Positions 1-11,900 of a DNA stretch of 64,000 nt are shown here, one piece after another. The notes under the pieces are model-generated. The model was not told the origin of the DNA and ran no database searches. It worked only from the letters and a program-made list of their open reading frames with translations. Position 1 is the first letter of the stretch; the number at the start of each line of letters is the position of its first letter. The position numbers were made by a program, and so were the translations under genes. Source of the DNA: Strix aluco (lineage: Eukaryota; Chordata; Aves; Strigiformes; Strigidae); NCBI RefSeq assembly GCF_031877795.1, contig NC_133971.1, positions 96,452,154 to 96,516,153 of the forward strand, written 5' to 3'.

Positions 1-3000
1 GCCCGCTTGTGGATGCTGCTCTATAATAAAAGTGATCTTTGTTTTGGACTGACAGGTATGCTTGGTTTATTTTTCAGTAGCAACAATACTCAGTTTTCCT
101 GTGCCAGCAAAAGTCTTGTTCAAATAGACTTAGTTTTCCTCGACCTAAAATGTGATGCTGCATTCCATTGTGTCTTTCAGCACCTTTCTCTTTTACTACC
201 TGCTTCAAATTCCTCACACAGGAATGAAAACAAAGTTAATTAAAAATCAGTAACATTTTGGCCTAACAAAGCAGCAGAGGTTTACTTGTGCCTTTGACAA
301 TTCCATTTCTGTCCAGGAAGTTGATTCACATCCAGAACTGAATGTTCTACATCAGTTTTCATGAGGTAGCTGTATAGGTTTGCATGACACCCTTTCAAAA
401 AGAAGATTTTTAGAGATAAAAAGGCCCCTTAACAGTGATTAATTGCTATAGCAGTGATTAATGGCCCTGTCCAAATATTACTTTTCACGCATAACAAAGT
501 ACTGGTCCGTGCTTGAGGGAAGAGCAGCAGCCGTTGTGTAAATCACGGATGGGCATGATGAAGGGACTTCCCCTGCTGCTGCTCACAGACCCTGATCTGG
601 GCCGGTCCCAGCAAGTATCTCCAATTCAGTTTCTGGATTTTTCTCCTAGATACTTCCTCTGCCTTACTGCTCAGTCTCAGCTTTCACTCAGGCCCCTTTG
701 CCCCAAAATAGCAACATGCTCTAACCAAAAATACACTCATTTCTGCGCTGTTGCTCCTTCTCTCTTTCCCTGCCTCTACTCTTGTTTGTCCCATTCTGGC
801 AGCGTTTTGTCGCAGCACGTCAGCTCTGGGATTTTCTGGGGAGGCAAGAGGACTGGAGCAGCAATGTTCTTGCTCAGCCTCTCCTTGCTGCCGGCCCAGC
901 GGAAGCACAAGCCCCATCCCCGTGTCCTCAAGCGCGTGGCGTGCTCCCGGCCCCCCGTACCCCGCTTCCTCATCAGCCTCCCGCTCCGCTCCCCACTGGC
1001 GTTCTCAGGAGAGGGAGCACAGGGGACAAGGGGGCTTCCTGCAAAAGGATGTAACCCTCCGCAACCGGCCCGTGGCCCTTCGTCCTGCTGCACAAAGCCT
1101 TGCAGAAGGAACTGCTGTCGTCTGAAGAAGTTAGCCCTGGCATCTGTTAATTCCTGGTGGATGGAAAGCAAGTTTGTTTTTAATAAACATCACTTAGACA
1201 TAAGGAAACTGAAACCCAGCACAGCTACGGCAGTGTTTTGAATCTGCCAGGCAGGCTATCCCCTTTCCCATCAATCTCCTACAGATTTCTGTACAACCCC
1301 CAAGGTCAATATAAAGCTGCATGACCCAAGTTTGTTCGGTTTCATTGTATTCCTCATCACCAGAATGTTTTAGAACTTCAGACATTATTTCTTTCTTGAG
1401 AAGTGGAAATTGTAGCCACATTTTGCGTAGGGAAAGGGAAAAAAAAAAGATACAAACACTGAATTTCTTTTTCTTCAAATCATAGTAACAGCTTCTGTCT
1501 AAACTTGAAATCTCACCCAAAAGTTTCTCAATATTGGTCTAGTCTCTCAAAACCAAATGCTATCTTTTATTTTGATCATCAATACAGTCCTTTTCAAAAT
1601 GAGCTGTATAAAATAAGCATACAGTATTACAATAGCAACCCATGGTTGTCAATTTTAAGATTGGTTTTTTTAAAGCAATGAGCAGATCTTGATTTGAATG
1701 ACTGAGTACGGTGTCAAGGCAGAGTTCACTCTTGCTGATAACTAATTGTTCAAAAATACTGACGGGCACTTGATTTGAACCTAACACTAATAGTTGTTGC
1801 TGTGTAGCAAGGGTTAGATGTATCGGTGATTATATATTGAAGCAGTTCTGTTACACATACTTATTCGTGGTCTTCTTTGAATCATTTCCTAATATGCAGA
1901 AAACAGGGAATGATATGGCTTTTCCTTCTATTCCTGTTTTGGATATAACTCCACTTTTGAAACCTGCCATTCAACTAGAAGAGCTCTTTTGGGGCGCTGA
2001 GAATGACGTTACCACCAGGGGATTAAACATGTAATGAAGTTATGTCATCCCGGCATGTTTGCAGTTTAGTTTGACCGGGTTAATTACACAAAGACCAACT
2101 GTAAGTTTGTGAAATGACCAATTATTTCTGCACCAGACTTCATCTTTGGAGACAGATGTCTTGCCCCCAGCTGGTAGGACTCTTTCTTGCAGCGTTCTGG
2201 GAAGGACGAGGTCCCCGAGCCCTGTGGCTGTCCCGTGGGGCCCCAGGCGGGACGGTGTCCCCACAGGGCTCGGGGTGCCTCCGGCAGCGCGGCTCGAAGC
2301 CTGTCAGATTTGCAGTTTGAAGCCTCTCTGATTCACAGGCTGTGCTAGAAAAAGAGTCTTCTCCCTGATCGTCTTTCCATCCCTTTCTCTACCAATTGAG
2401 CCAAATGGGAAAAAAAGTTCTCCAGATCTTTTTGCTAATCTGGAAGCAACACTAATTTAGATGTTAATTTTGAAAATTACTAATTTGAGGGAAGGGTGGA
2501 AGCTAGAACTTGGATAGTTTGTAGAGAGAAAACAAATTGTAACAACACTGTATGCTAAAATATGTGTTTCTGTGTTGGTTAAAATGTGTGAAAGGTCTGC
2601 CTGTTTTGAAAATGTATAATTATAGGATTTCTAGATTCACAGTTAACTTTATGTTGCAATTTCATGGGCAGCTTTGGACAGGTTAGGGGTTTTTTTCAGT
2701 GTTCTTAAAGGTTCATCTAAATTGATTTAAAATATCCTGATTTAAAGTATTCTTGATGTAGATGAAAGCTGTAGTATTTTTTCAAAGGTGAATTTTTATT
2801 CACTGTGACCATTCTTCATAAAAGCTTCATGGAAAGACAAGTTTTTATGTATGCAACAATTACATACAAAATGCATGGGTTTGGGTCTGTTTGGGTTTTT
2901 TTTGACTCAGGCCTGCTCTGATAACTTGACTTAAGAAATTTCTGCTCTTGGCTCGCGTTTTCCAAATGGCTTACATCCAGCATGGCAGAGATTCAAGCTG

Positions 3001-4569
3001 AATCACAAGGCACACTTCGCAATGCCACGAGTGAGCACCAGACCCTCCTAAGTGATGCAGTCGTGAAAAATAGAATTTTATCCATCCTGTATTAATGGTA
3101 ACTTTATGGCTCTAACAGGAAGGCTATAAGGAAGAGGAAGGCTTGCACAGAGAGGTAGTATCTTCTTTCAATAGCAGCTTCTGTATCTGAAGAACATTCA
3201 GCTTTTGGGGTGCGTAAGCCCTTCCTCAGCTCCGAAAGAGAGACAGAAGACTGCAGGCTACATGCAGCTTGGTACAATTTACAATTCCACTGAACTGTGT
3301 AAATCATAAATCAGATGGAGAGTGAGTGTTCTTAACCCGTACTTAGTTTGGTGTTTGCTGGTTCTCTTTCAGATCTGAAGACAGGTTTGAGAACCCCAGA
3401 GTAGTCTGTCTCCCTACACTATATGTTTGTTACATAGAACTACTTTGGTCCTCCTCCTCACTGCAGGTTGCATTAGTTAATAGCTTGGTGGATTGAAGCG
3501 GCAGGTAGGCAATGTTTAACCATTTGTTACTTAGACCTAAAGTTGGAAACGAGGCTTTTGTAATATTTATGATTTTTTGTCGTCTTTTTGCTTTTTTTCA
3601 CCATTTAAATTAAAAGCTTTCAGACAAAATTGATAGATTAGAGGTCTTCCTAGGTTAGAGCCCTGTTTCAGTGTCAAAGAGGCTGAGTCCAGGTCTTTGA
3701 CTGCTTCAGCTTTGGAAGATTCAATATCCTAAAGTCAATATTTAAAAGTGAAGGAACTGACAAATCAATAGTAGAGAGAGCTCTAGAGAGAATTCTCAGG
3801 GCATAAGAACACCCATGCCGTCGTGTCTTGTCACATAGTGATGTGATTTCAGATGGGTTATTAGGCATTAACATCAAGAAAAGCAGTGGCTTCATTTTGG
3901 GCCAGAACCTAAAAATTCTGCTAACAAAATAGTCTTAAATTGTGCAAGGGTGTTTTGGTTTGGTTTCCCCCCCCCCAAGGTTGATACTGTTGAAATGAAA
4001 GTGTCATTAACAGGGTGAGCAAAGAGGCTTTTTTCAGCAGTCCCTTAGAAGGCAGGAGCGGGTAATCTGGCAAAGCACGGCAGTGGGTGCTGCTGACCTT
4101 TGCGTGCTGGCAGGCGGCCGGTGCGTCTGTCACAGGGGTCCCCTCACACGGGTCACCTCCGCCTGGGGACGGTTCCTGCCTGACGCTTTGCGCCTGCTCT
4201 CACGGGGGTGGCACTTAGCCGTGTTGGGGGGAGCGCGGCTCAGCTCCACAGAGATGGACTGCCTGCTAAACTCCGCTTAGAGCACGCCTCGTTAGTCCCT
4301 GTTTTAGAGGGTGTTCTCCCATATCCTGCTTATACATAAAGAAATCCTCATGCGATTTTCGTGGCATAGTCGTGGAGATGTGGAAGAAGTTTGGTCCCTG
4401 CATTCTACAAAAATAGAAGGATCGTGCTTCATTAATAGACTTGTAGCTGTTGCTTATTTGTTAATGGAAATTAATTTTCTTATCAAGTCATTAATTGATT
4501 TATTTACGTGTATTCGGTGTGTTTATTAGTTGAAGTTCTCATGGGACCCTCAATAACGGTATCAGAATG
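1..4569. other. Intergenic 5' flank, no gene recognised
   Basis: No open frame here looks like a known protein. Frames are short, and the longest (about 240 codons, 513-1241) is a composition effect of a moderately GC-rich stretch at 0.75-1.1 kb. The rest is AT-leaning unique DNA with short homopolymers, including a run of ten C at 3967-3976. One strong structure, the inverted repeat at 2213-2275, is listed separately. In human the gene upstream of NEDD4L is ATP8B1, on the opposite strand. I could not identify any ATP8B1 exon here, so its start is presumably further left, outside the window. Confidence 0.6.
2213..2275. repeat. Near-perfect 63-bp inverted repeat (hairpin/cruciform)
   Basis: The outer arms are a perfect 15-base inverted pair: 2213-2227 (CCCCGAGCCCTGTGG) and 2261-2275 (its exact reverse complement). 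Inside them a second perfect pair, GTCCCG at 2230-2235 and CGGGAC at 2248-2253, stacks with the outer stem through an asymmetric internal loop (2 versus 7 bases). The apical loop itself contains the palindrome TGGGGCCCCA (2236-2245). As DNA this could extrude a cruciform; as RNA it would fold into a GC-rich stem-loop of about 21 base pairs. It does not resemble a transposon end that I recognise, and no flanking target duplication was noticed. Whether it is transcribed is unknown. Confidence 0.8.
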
Positions 4570-4890
4570 CGTTTTCCCGCTCTGCTGGCAGGAGCCGAGC
4601 GCCAAAGGGTTCCAATCCGACGACGCACGGATCCCTGCATGCAGGGCTGGCTCTGAACTGCCTCCCGCTGCGCCGGGCTCGCGTTTGACTCACCAGCGTT
4701 CTGGGCTGGGATAGCTCAGGGGACACCCAGAGATGCGTTTTTTTGCTGGTGAGCACCGTCCGCGGGGCTGTGGGAGACCTCAGTGCCTGAGCCGGGCCCG
4801 CGTGTCCTCAGCTCCTTCCTCGGGCGCCCGCGGCGAGGCCAGCTCCTGCGAGGTGACATACCTGAGGACTCGGCGGCGGGAGACTGTAGG
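4570..4890. promoter_or_regulatory. Orphan CpG island
   Basis: By eye there are about 29 CpG dinucleotides in 320 bases at roughly 60-65 percent G+C, in sharp contrast to the AT-rich DNA on both sides. The densest parts are around 4618-4690 and 4750-4880. In vertebrates, unmethylated CpG clusters usually mark promoters or strong enhancers. No first exon of a recognised gene follows, so a non-coding RNA promoter, an enhancer, or a GC-biased patch typical of avian chromosomes are all possible. Confidence 0.5.
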
Positions 4891-5228
4891 AGAACCTGTA
4901 GTAGAGCAGCTTTGCGGGAGAGCTCAACTCCTAACTGTATCCACTGCAGAGAACAAAATCCATTTCCAGTTCCAGCGATTCAAAACATGTTGTTTCCTAT
5001 ACATCCCCTTTTCTGACTGTGATCCATCAACCGTGGGATTTTACAGAAGTCCCCGTTTCTGTGAAAAAAACCTCTTTGCAGTCAAGCAAGCTAGTGATGT
5101 TTCACATGAGGAGCAACTTTTTCCCCAAGTGATCTAGTTGTAAAACCAGGGCTTGATGTTTCTGACAGGTACAGAAGGAACCCTTGACTCCATCTGTTTT
5201 CTAAATCTATGGTGTATTGTTGGCTTTT

Positions 5229-5529
5229 AAAGCAAACAATGCTCAATCTTACCTCCAAAAACTATACAAAATATTTGAGATTTATTTTCATAAGCCACAA
5301 ATACAAAGAATAAATGAGTAGGCAATTTTTAAAGCAAGTAACGTTCAATCTTACCTCCAAAAACTATACAAAATATTTGAGATTTCATAAGCCTCAAATA
5401 CAAAGAATAAATGAGAAGGTGATTTTTAAAGCAAATAACGTTCAATCTTACCACCAAAAGCTATACAAAACATTTGAGATTTATTTTCATAAGCCACAAG
5501 TACAAAGAATAGATCAATAGGCGATTTTT
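5229..5529. repeat. Three-copy tandem repeat, about 102-bp unit
   Basis: Units begin with AAAGCA at 5229, 5331 and 5428. Copies 1 and 3 are about 102 bp. Copy 2 is 97 bp because it lacks five bases (TATTT) in the middle. All three share the core CAATCTTACC, CAAAA(A/G)CTATACAAAA, TTTGAGATTT, CATAAGCC and TACAAAGAATA, with scattered substitutions. The pattern fits local unequal duplication of unique AT-rich sequence rather than a known satellite. The 68-codon open frame through it is incidental, because the repeat length lets the same open frame recur. Confidence 0.93.
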
Positions 5530-5689
5530 ACACAGAGAAAGAAACCTATCATTCAAACCCACTTGTTTCTGTGCATTTTATGTAATACTCTTCCTAAAAT
5601 GAAGGGTTTTTAGGAAAAAGAAAAAAGAGAAGGCTCAGCAGATTGTAACTGCACATGAATCCATGCAGTTCGGCGGTTTCCAGCAGGGT

Positions 5690-5975
5690 GGGGAGATGTG
5701 AGCCCCGCAAAGCGCAGCGTGGCGTCCCCGTGTGTCCCCCCGTGTGTGTGTCCGTGTGTCCCCCCCCGTGTCCCCCCCCGTCCCGCCCTCCCGCCGCCAC
5801 ACGGGGACGCCATACCCGCGGTGCTGCCGTCACCGCCGCGCGCTGCCGGGGGTCCGGGGGGTCCCGGGGGGGTCCCGGTCTCCCCCCGGGGCTGCCCGCA
5901 GGGGGTCCCCGCCGCAAGGGAGTGGGAGGGCGGTCAGGGACGGGGCGGGGGGGGGGGCGGCACCCCTGCTCCATC
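5690..5975. promoter_or_regulatory. Orphan CpG island with C-run minisatellite
   Basis: The left part (about 5720-5785) is a degenerate minisatellite of GTGTCC plus C-runs. The right part (5785-5960) is extremely CpG-dense (about 20 CpG in 120 bases by eye) with G-runs that could form G-quadruplexes on the + strand. It sits less than 1 kb right of another CpG island and just after a tandem repeat. Overlapping long open frames on both strands are a by-product of stop-poor GC-rich sequence. It may be a promoter of an unannotated transcript or simply an unstable GC-rich repeat. Confidence 0.5.
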
Positions 5976-8900
5976 AAAGGCTCGTGTCCTGAGTGTCCTG
6001 GAGGGAGTGGGATGGCTGGGAGATGAGGTGTCAAACCGTGGCCCCCTGGAACCGGCTTTGCAGTGTGATCCTGTTGTCCTGTTAAGTAGCTTTGGGAAAT
6101 AGTTGTTACTGGGCTTTAAGTTTTTTATGAGCTCGATTTTAAGACACTTGGAAGCAGCCAGACTTCTCAGGGGACAGGTACCGAACCGCCGGAGGTTCCG
6201 TCTGCCCCAGGACAGGCTCGGGCAAAGTATCCACAGCTCAGTCGGCTGCTTTCGTTGCTCACTTCTGAGAATTTTGACAGTGAAGTTTTAAAGTCATGCT
6301 TTTAAAGCATTAGATACATTTACTGTCCATTCAGGTAAGTTCTGGAAGCAGAAGGTAATGGAAGTCCTGCACAGTTTGTATAAATCTCAGACACGTTCAG
6401 CTGTTGCGGTGCTTTGTGACTTACTGAAGTCTGTGAAATGACAAATTATGTTGCTTTCAGTGATAAACTCAGAATAGTAGAATATACTCACGCTCTCACA
6501 GAAATATTTGGAAATGAAGGACTCTTGGATAAGACCAAGGAGCTGAAAAGCAAGTGACCCGATTTCTGTGCCTGTTTTCATCATATTTCCTTTCTGAACT
6601 GGGGAATTTGCCAGTGACCACCATTAGGGTTTGAGTCTGACAGGGTGCCAGGCCAGAGGATTGTGCAAAGCCGGGGCTGCCCCGCGCCAGCGTCAGACCG
6701 CTCCGGAGACAGGCAGACACGGTTACTCCCACCCCGTGGTGGGACCCACTTTGGACCTTTGTGGGTTTTATCAGGCAGGTTCATAATTCCGTACCTGATA
6801 CAGCTTTTGTGGAAGGTAATTTCTTTTTTTTTCCCCAGAAGAGCTGATATCATTTAGTCCTAGAGCCACGCGGGTGTTTAGACACTTCATTCCTACTCAG
6901 GCTCCCGTTTAGCGTTTCAGTGGGGAATTGAGCTTTGCTTACAGATTCACCAGCACTCGCCTTCTGTGCAGGCACGCCCGGAGCATGCCGCACGCGTGGC
7001 TGCGTGGCCCCTGCCTTGAGCGAATGCTGCTGCTGGTGTCGCTGGGTTAGAAACGGAGGAGATGTCAATACGGGAGTCTTGTGTTACGGACTTCAGCTTT
7101 TACCTTAGGCCTTAGATTTTCTTACAGAACTAGTCTCTGAACCCTTTTGAAAACTGAAATTTTACCATCAGAGTACACTTAGGATGTCTGCCTTTTTTGG
7201 ATTTTTTTCTATTTTTTTCTCCCTGTCAGTCTGTGTTTCCACAAATCAAAATTCAGTATTTTCTGACTGTCACTTCAGCAATCTGTACAGCAAGCTGTCT
7301 TTTGTGATTCTGCTGCGTCTTTCCTGAAGGGAGCATTATTCTTGTTTAGCTCACGCGTCATGTATTTCATTGTTCATCTCTGAGCAATTGTTTTTGTATA
7401 TTATTGATTTTGTGACTTGCATTGTTGGATGCACAAAACTGTGCGCATTTTGGGTAATTTACTGCTTTCATGCTTTCTGAGGGAAGGTAATGTGTGTTGG
7501 CTTGACTGAAGCGGCAACAAAAATCTGCTGTTATTTTATGGAGCTTACAAAGGGAATCCGTCTTGTGCTTCCCTGCGGCTACTTTTGGAGGCGCTTCGAT
7601 GATCAGAAATGACTATAACATTATTCACAGAGTCCTTTGTGCAGGGTCACTTCGGACTGTTACCCCAGATAGTGTACACTGGTTATTAGTGTACTCCTGC
7701 TAGAAAGATGGGAGAAACTAGTCTGCCAGGCAATTCCAGCAATAATTCTGTGAAATTCACTGCAACAGTGGAATCCTCCAGGAGAAAGGTATTAAAGCAA
7801 TAATATTACTTACAAATTCAAAGTGTTGTACAAACATTAAATAATCTTTAAAGCAATTCCAAGAGATACGTCCTAGTAAAGTAATTTCAGTGACTGAAAT
7901 GCTGCCGCACACTCTGGCAGGCATTGAATGCAATTACGAAGAAGAAAGTGGAAGAGCACCAAGGACAAATCCTGGTGCTGCAGGCTATGCATCCAGAGGC
8001 TCCTAATGGATTGTTATGTCATGGACTCGTACCCTGCAATTGCTCTCCTGCCACGCGGTCTGGCGTGTCTGGACAGGCTACCACAGTTCTAAGACATGAA
8101 AGTAATAATAGGTTATGTGATTTTTTTTTCTTTTTCCTATTTCAAAAATAGTTTGTAAGGAGGATACCCAGCACTGTGTCTTACCAGAGACATGCCATGT
8201 GAAAGTGAATCAGTTTGTTTGTTTTTAAGGGAAGTTGCTGCTTTTAGCAACCTCTCAAGAGTCACTTTATGTAACGTTTTCATGAGTGGGCTTGTATCAA
8301 CAGCCGTCCCTATATATAGTTTAGAGGCGTTACAATGAAGTGGCCACATATAGTCTTTCTAAAAAACTTGTCACGGCATCCTTCTTCTTTTCCTGTCTTA
8401 GAGCTTCTGTGGTTCTTCTGCAGACTGCATATCATTTTTTGTGGGTATTGCTCTTTGTGCATAACTAACACATGCACATACAGGGAGAGTCAGCAGGGCA
8501 GTGGGCACCTTCCCGCGGGGGCTTTGTGCTGTTCAGCAGTTATCCAGCCGAGCACGTGCGTTCAGGTGAGGCAGGATTTCGAGTGGCAATGGCAAGTTTG
8601 CATCCATGTAACTGCAGTCAAAAAATCTGTTGAGTCTTTGCTAAAATACAGCAAGACGGGAAGTACTGACGTGATTGACTAAACTTCATACACAGTGAAA
8701 AGAAATTATTTTGGTCTTTTTCCTCTTTTTGTGTACCACGTCTCTACAGAAAGGTGCTTTATGGAAGTTAAAGTGCTGTTCCCTGTAGACATGGCTTGAA
8801 GGGGAAGGTATCCCATCAAAGAAATCACACAGCAGAGCTCCTGTTCGGTTCCCTGAGCTGTGGGAAAGATTGGATTCAAACAGAATGAGGGGAGGGAGAG

Positions 8901-11900
8901 GTTGTGCTTGCCAACCAGCTACACTAATAATAGCTGGGACCTTGGGGTGCTCTACTCACTGCTAGGACTCTTGGCCCCTCCCTTTAGAACTAGAAGGACT
9001 TGGACTATAACGTCTGGGCTCATCACCGTTTTCCCAAGTGTTGAAGGTGGTGTTGGAGCCTGTGTACGCAGTGCTGCAGCGTGCCATCTTCTATAGCTGG
9101 CTCATTTTTATGTTCTCTCTTAACACTGGAATTTTTCAGGGTGCTCTTGAACTGCAAAGCAGAGATAATCATGTATTTAGTGCTGTAATAAATGAGAATT
9201 CATTATTGTCAGACATCTACATGGGAAAACTGTACCCCCCTTTGATTTTTTTCTTTTCTTTTCTTTCCCAATCTTTTCTTTTCTGATAGGCATTTGGAGT
9301 AAATTCAAGACTTAAAATTAATATGCAGAGAAGCATGAGGTGACTAGAAATTCATTCACTCATACTGCTTTAAGCCTCCATTACTTCTTAAAATGGCTGA
9401 TTTATGATGTTAGAGGTTGATAGCATTCATTTGATTAAACTTCCAAAGTAAGCAAAGTAGAAATGCCTAAGCACTGGATTGCTGATAAATGTGATTTATG
9501 CTTTATGTGTGGTGTTCTATTAAAATGTCAGCAATTTAATGTAGACACATCTGCATTAAATTTTGCAGCTTCTCTAAAAGTGCTGCTATTTGGATGAAAA
9601 AATATTCAATAATTTATTTATATTAGATGTGTGCACCCGCATAAACATGCATTCTCTTTTTGTTGATTTGCTTAAATACAGTGTCTTGGAAATACACCCT
9701 TTTATTCCAAGTTTCACAGGAGGAAGCATGTAATTATTAGATTTGGTGAGTTAGCAGCTATTGACTTAGCTTGCTTCCAAGGCAGATTTATTTTAATTAT
9801 TTCAGCTATTGCTGCTGCTTAGCTAAACCAGACTGTCTCTGGTGTACAGCCCATCATCTGGGCTGCTTGCTGGGGGATGGTATTTAGAAGTAACATGTTT
9901 TACAGAGTTACGCATACTTAAGTTTTTGACAACACAGGAGACTCAATACCTTAACTAATGTCTTTTTTCTTCCTCTGCTAACCCTCCTCCCACTCAGCAA
10001 GAAAATTAGTTGCAAAGGCTTACACAAATGTCACATTATAAGACTTATTCTAGAATAATTTAACACATCTTTGGAGAATTATTCCTGGCTCTTGCTTGGG
10101 TAGGCTGAGAATCGGTTCCCTGTAGTGTTGGCCCTGTATCCTCAGAGAAACAACAAGTTTAGGTTCTGGTTGGCACTGGCTGATTCACGTTGCCTGCAGA
10201 CAGCGTATTGCCTGACAGAGTCCTCCCAGGTTGTGTGTTTCTTTCCCAGAAACTGGAATTCTCAGTTAAGGCTCCACTTGCGCAGCGATGCTGGCCAGCT
10301 GGCGACCCCACCATGCTGCTGGAAAGCCTCGGAGCTGCGAGTCACTGGAAATAAACAGGAAATAACAGCACAAACATTTCATGTATATCTTACTGTTTTC
10401 TGTTCTTTTGGCGGCGTGTAAATGGCAACCACCTTGCTCTCAGAATTACTGCAGATTATTGTCTGGGCAGAGAAGCTCTGAAGAGCCTGACTTCAGTGGA
10501 TTGAGACGTCCTGTCCCCAGGTTCCCTCTGCCAGATGTTACCATCCCTGGAAGCGTCAGCAGAAAAGACTGTGTTCAGAATTTAAAAAACAGACAAGCAA
10601 AAAATGTTTCTCTGGTATGGAAATGCAAACCTGCTGAACCTTAGGTAGCTTAAGACTTAATATTTCTAATGGATTTGCAGTCTCCCTTGCTGATGAAGAT
10701 CTATTGACAGATCTTTCAGTGTCAGAGAAGGGTTGTTTGAGTCAACGAGATGTGTGATCCCCTCCCTGAAGATCATGTCCTGCCGTTGGCATTATCTGCT
10801 ACCCGGAGGGTCTTCTGGCAAAAAGAGGTATCACTCACTGCCTTCTTCTGGCTCTTCTTCCAAGCACACCAGATGGAGATGAATACAGAAACGCCAGGAG
10901 AACAGTCTCCACGTGATGTTTAGCCAGTCAGGACTGAATTTCATCCGGAAAGATCAACATCCCAAGTCATGAACTCCTTTTCAGACAGCGCTGACACCCA
11001 TCTCTTCTGCAGCACACAATGTTGCATCTTTGAAAACACCAGAGGAGTGCTACTCTTAGTTCTGCTGGGTTTATGGGTTTAGTGCATTAACATTTGTACC
11101 ACGGGGAGTGCTAACAGGACTCGAGGATAGGAATTGAACAGTTAAGGACACAGTGCTTCTAATACTTTGTCTCATTTCATAAGAACTGCGAAGTTTGTTG
11201 TCCCAGCTGTGCTCAGCTTTTGCATTTTTCCTGTGCCCTTGGTGGTGAAAGGAAGCAAAGGCTTTACCCCGGGTGTCGGCTGTGGTGGAGTCCAGAACAG
11301 GCGCCGATGCTCTGAACCCAGGCCCTGAGTCAGTTCATACGTGTCTTGCGTTAGGTCTTGCCAGCGCCCTGGCTGGGGTGTCTGGGGTTCCCAATTGGCT
11401 GCACAAACTAAAGTTCAGCTCCTCCTAGCAAAGCAACAAAAGCTGGGCTAAGCTTGTTTATCATTCTCCACAGCTTACGATTTCATAATGAAGCTTCCCG
11501 CTTATACCACCAAACTCAAATAGGTGGTAATTCCACGCACTGGTCAAGACCTTGTTCATCAGTGGATCGTAGTGTTCCACTGTCCTGCAGAGATGTTTTG
11601 GTGTGTGGGACACAATGTCTTTACATATCCACTCACCTCTCTGCACGCTCCTCTGCCCTCACGTGCACATCTGAGCGCTCTCTGCATGTGTGAACATTTC
11701 CTAGGGAGACCGGCAGGGGTTGTGTGGTGGTAAAGCTGCGGTCTGAAGAGCAGACCTCACCTTTCTGGTGAAGTACCCTGACTGCAGATTCTGAAGAATT
11801 GGGGGCAGCACTTCCTTTTGTAATCATCCTTTACTATACCTCACTATCCTGTACTTACTAACTGAATCTGTGGAGGAGAAGAGGCCATTCAAATCCAGTC

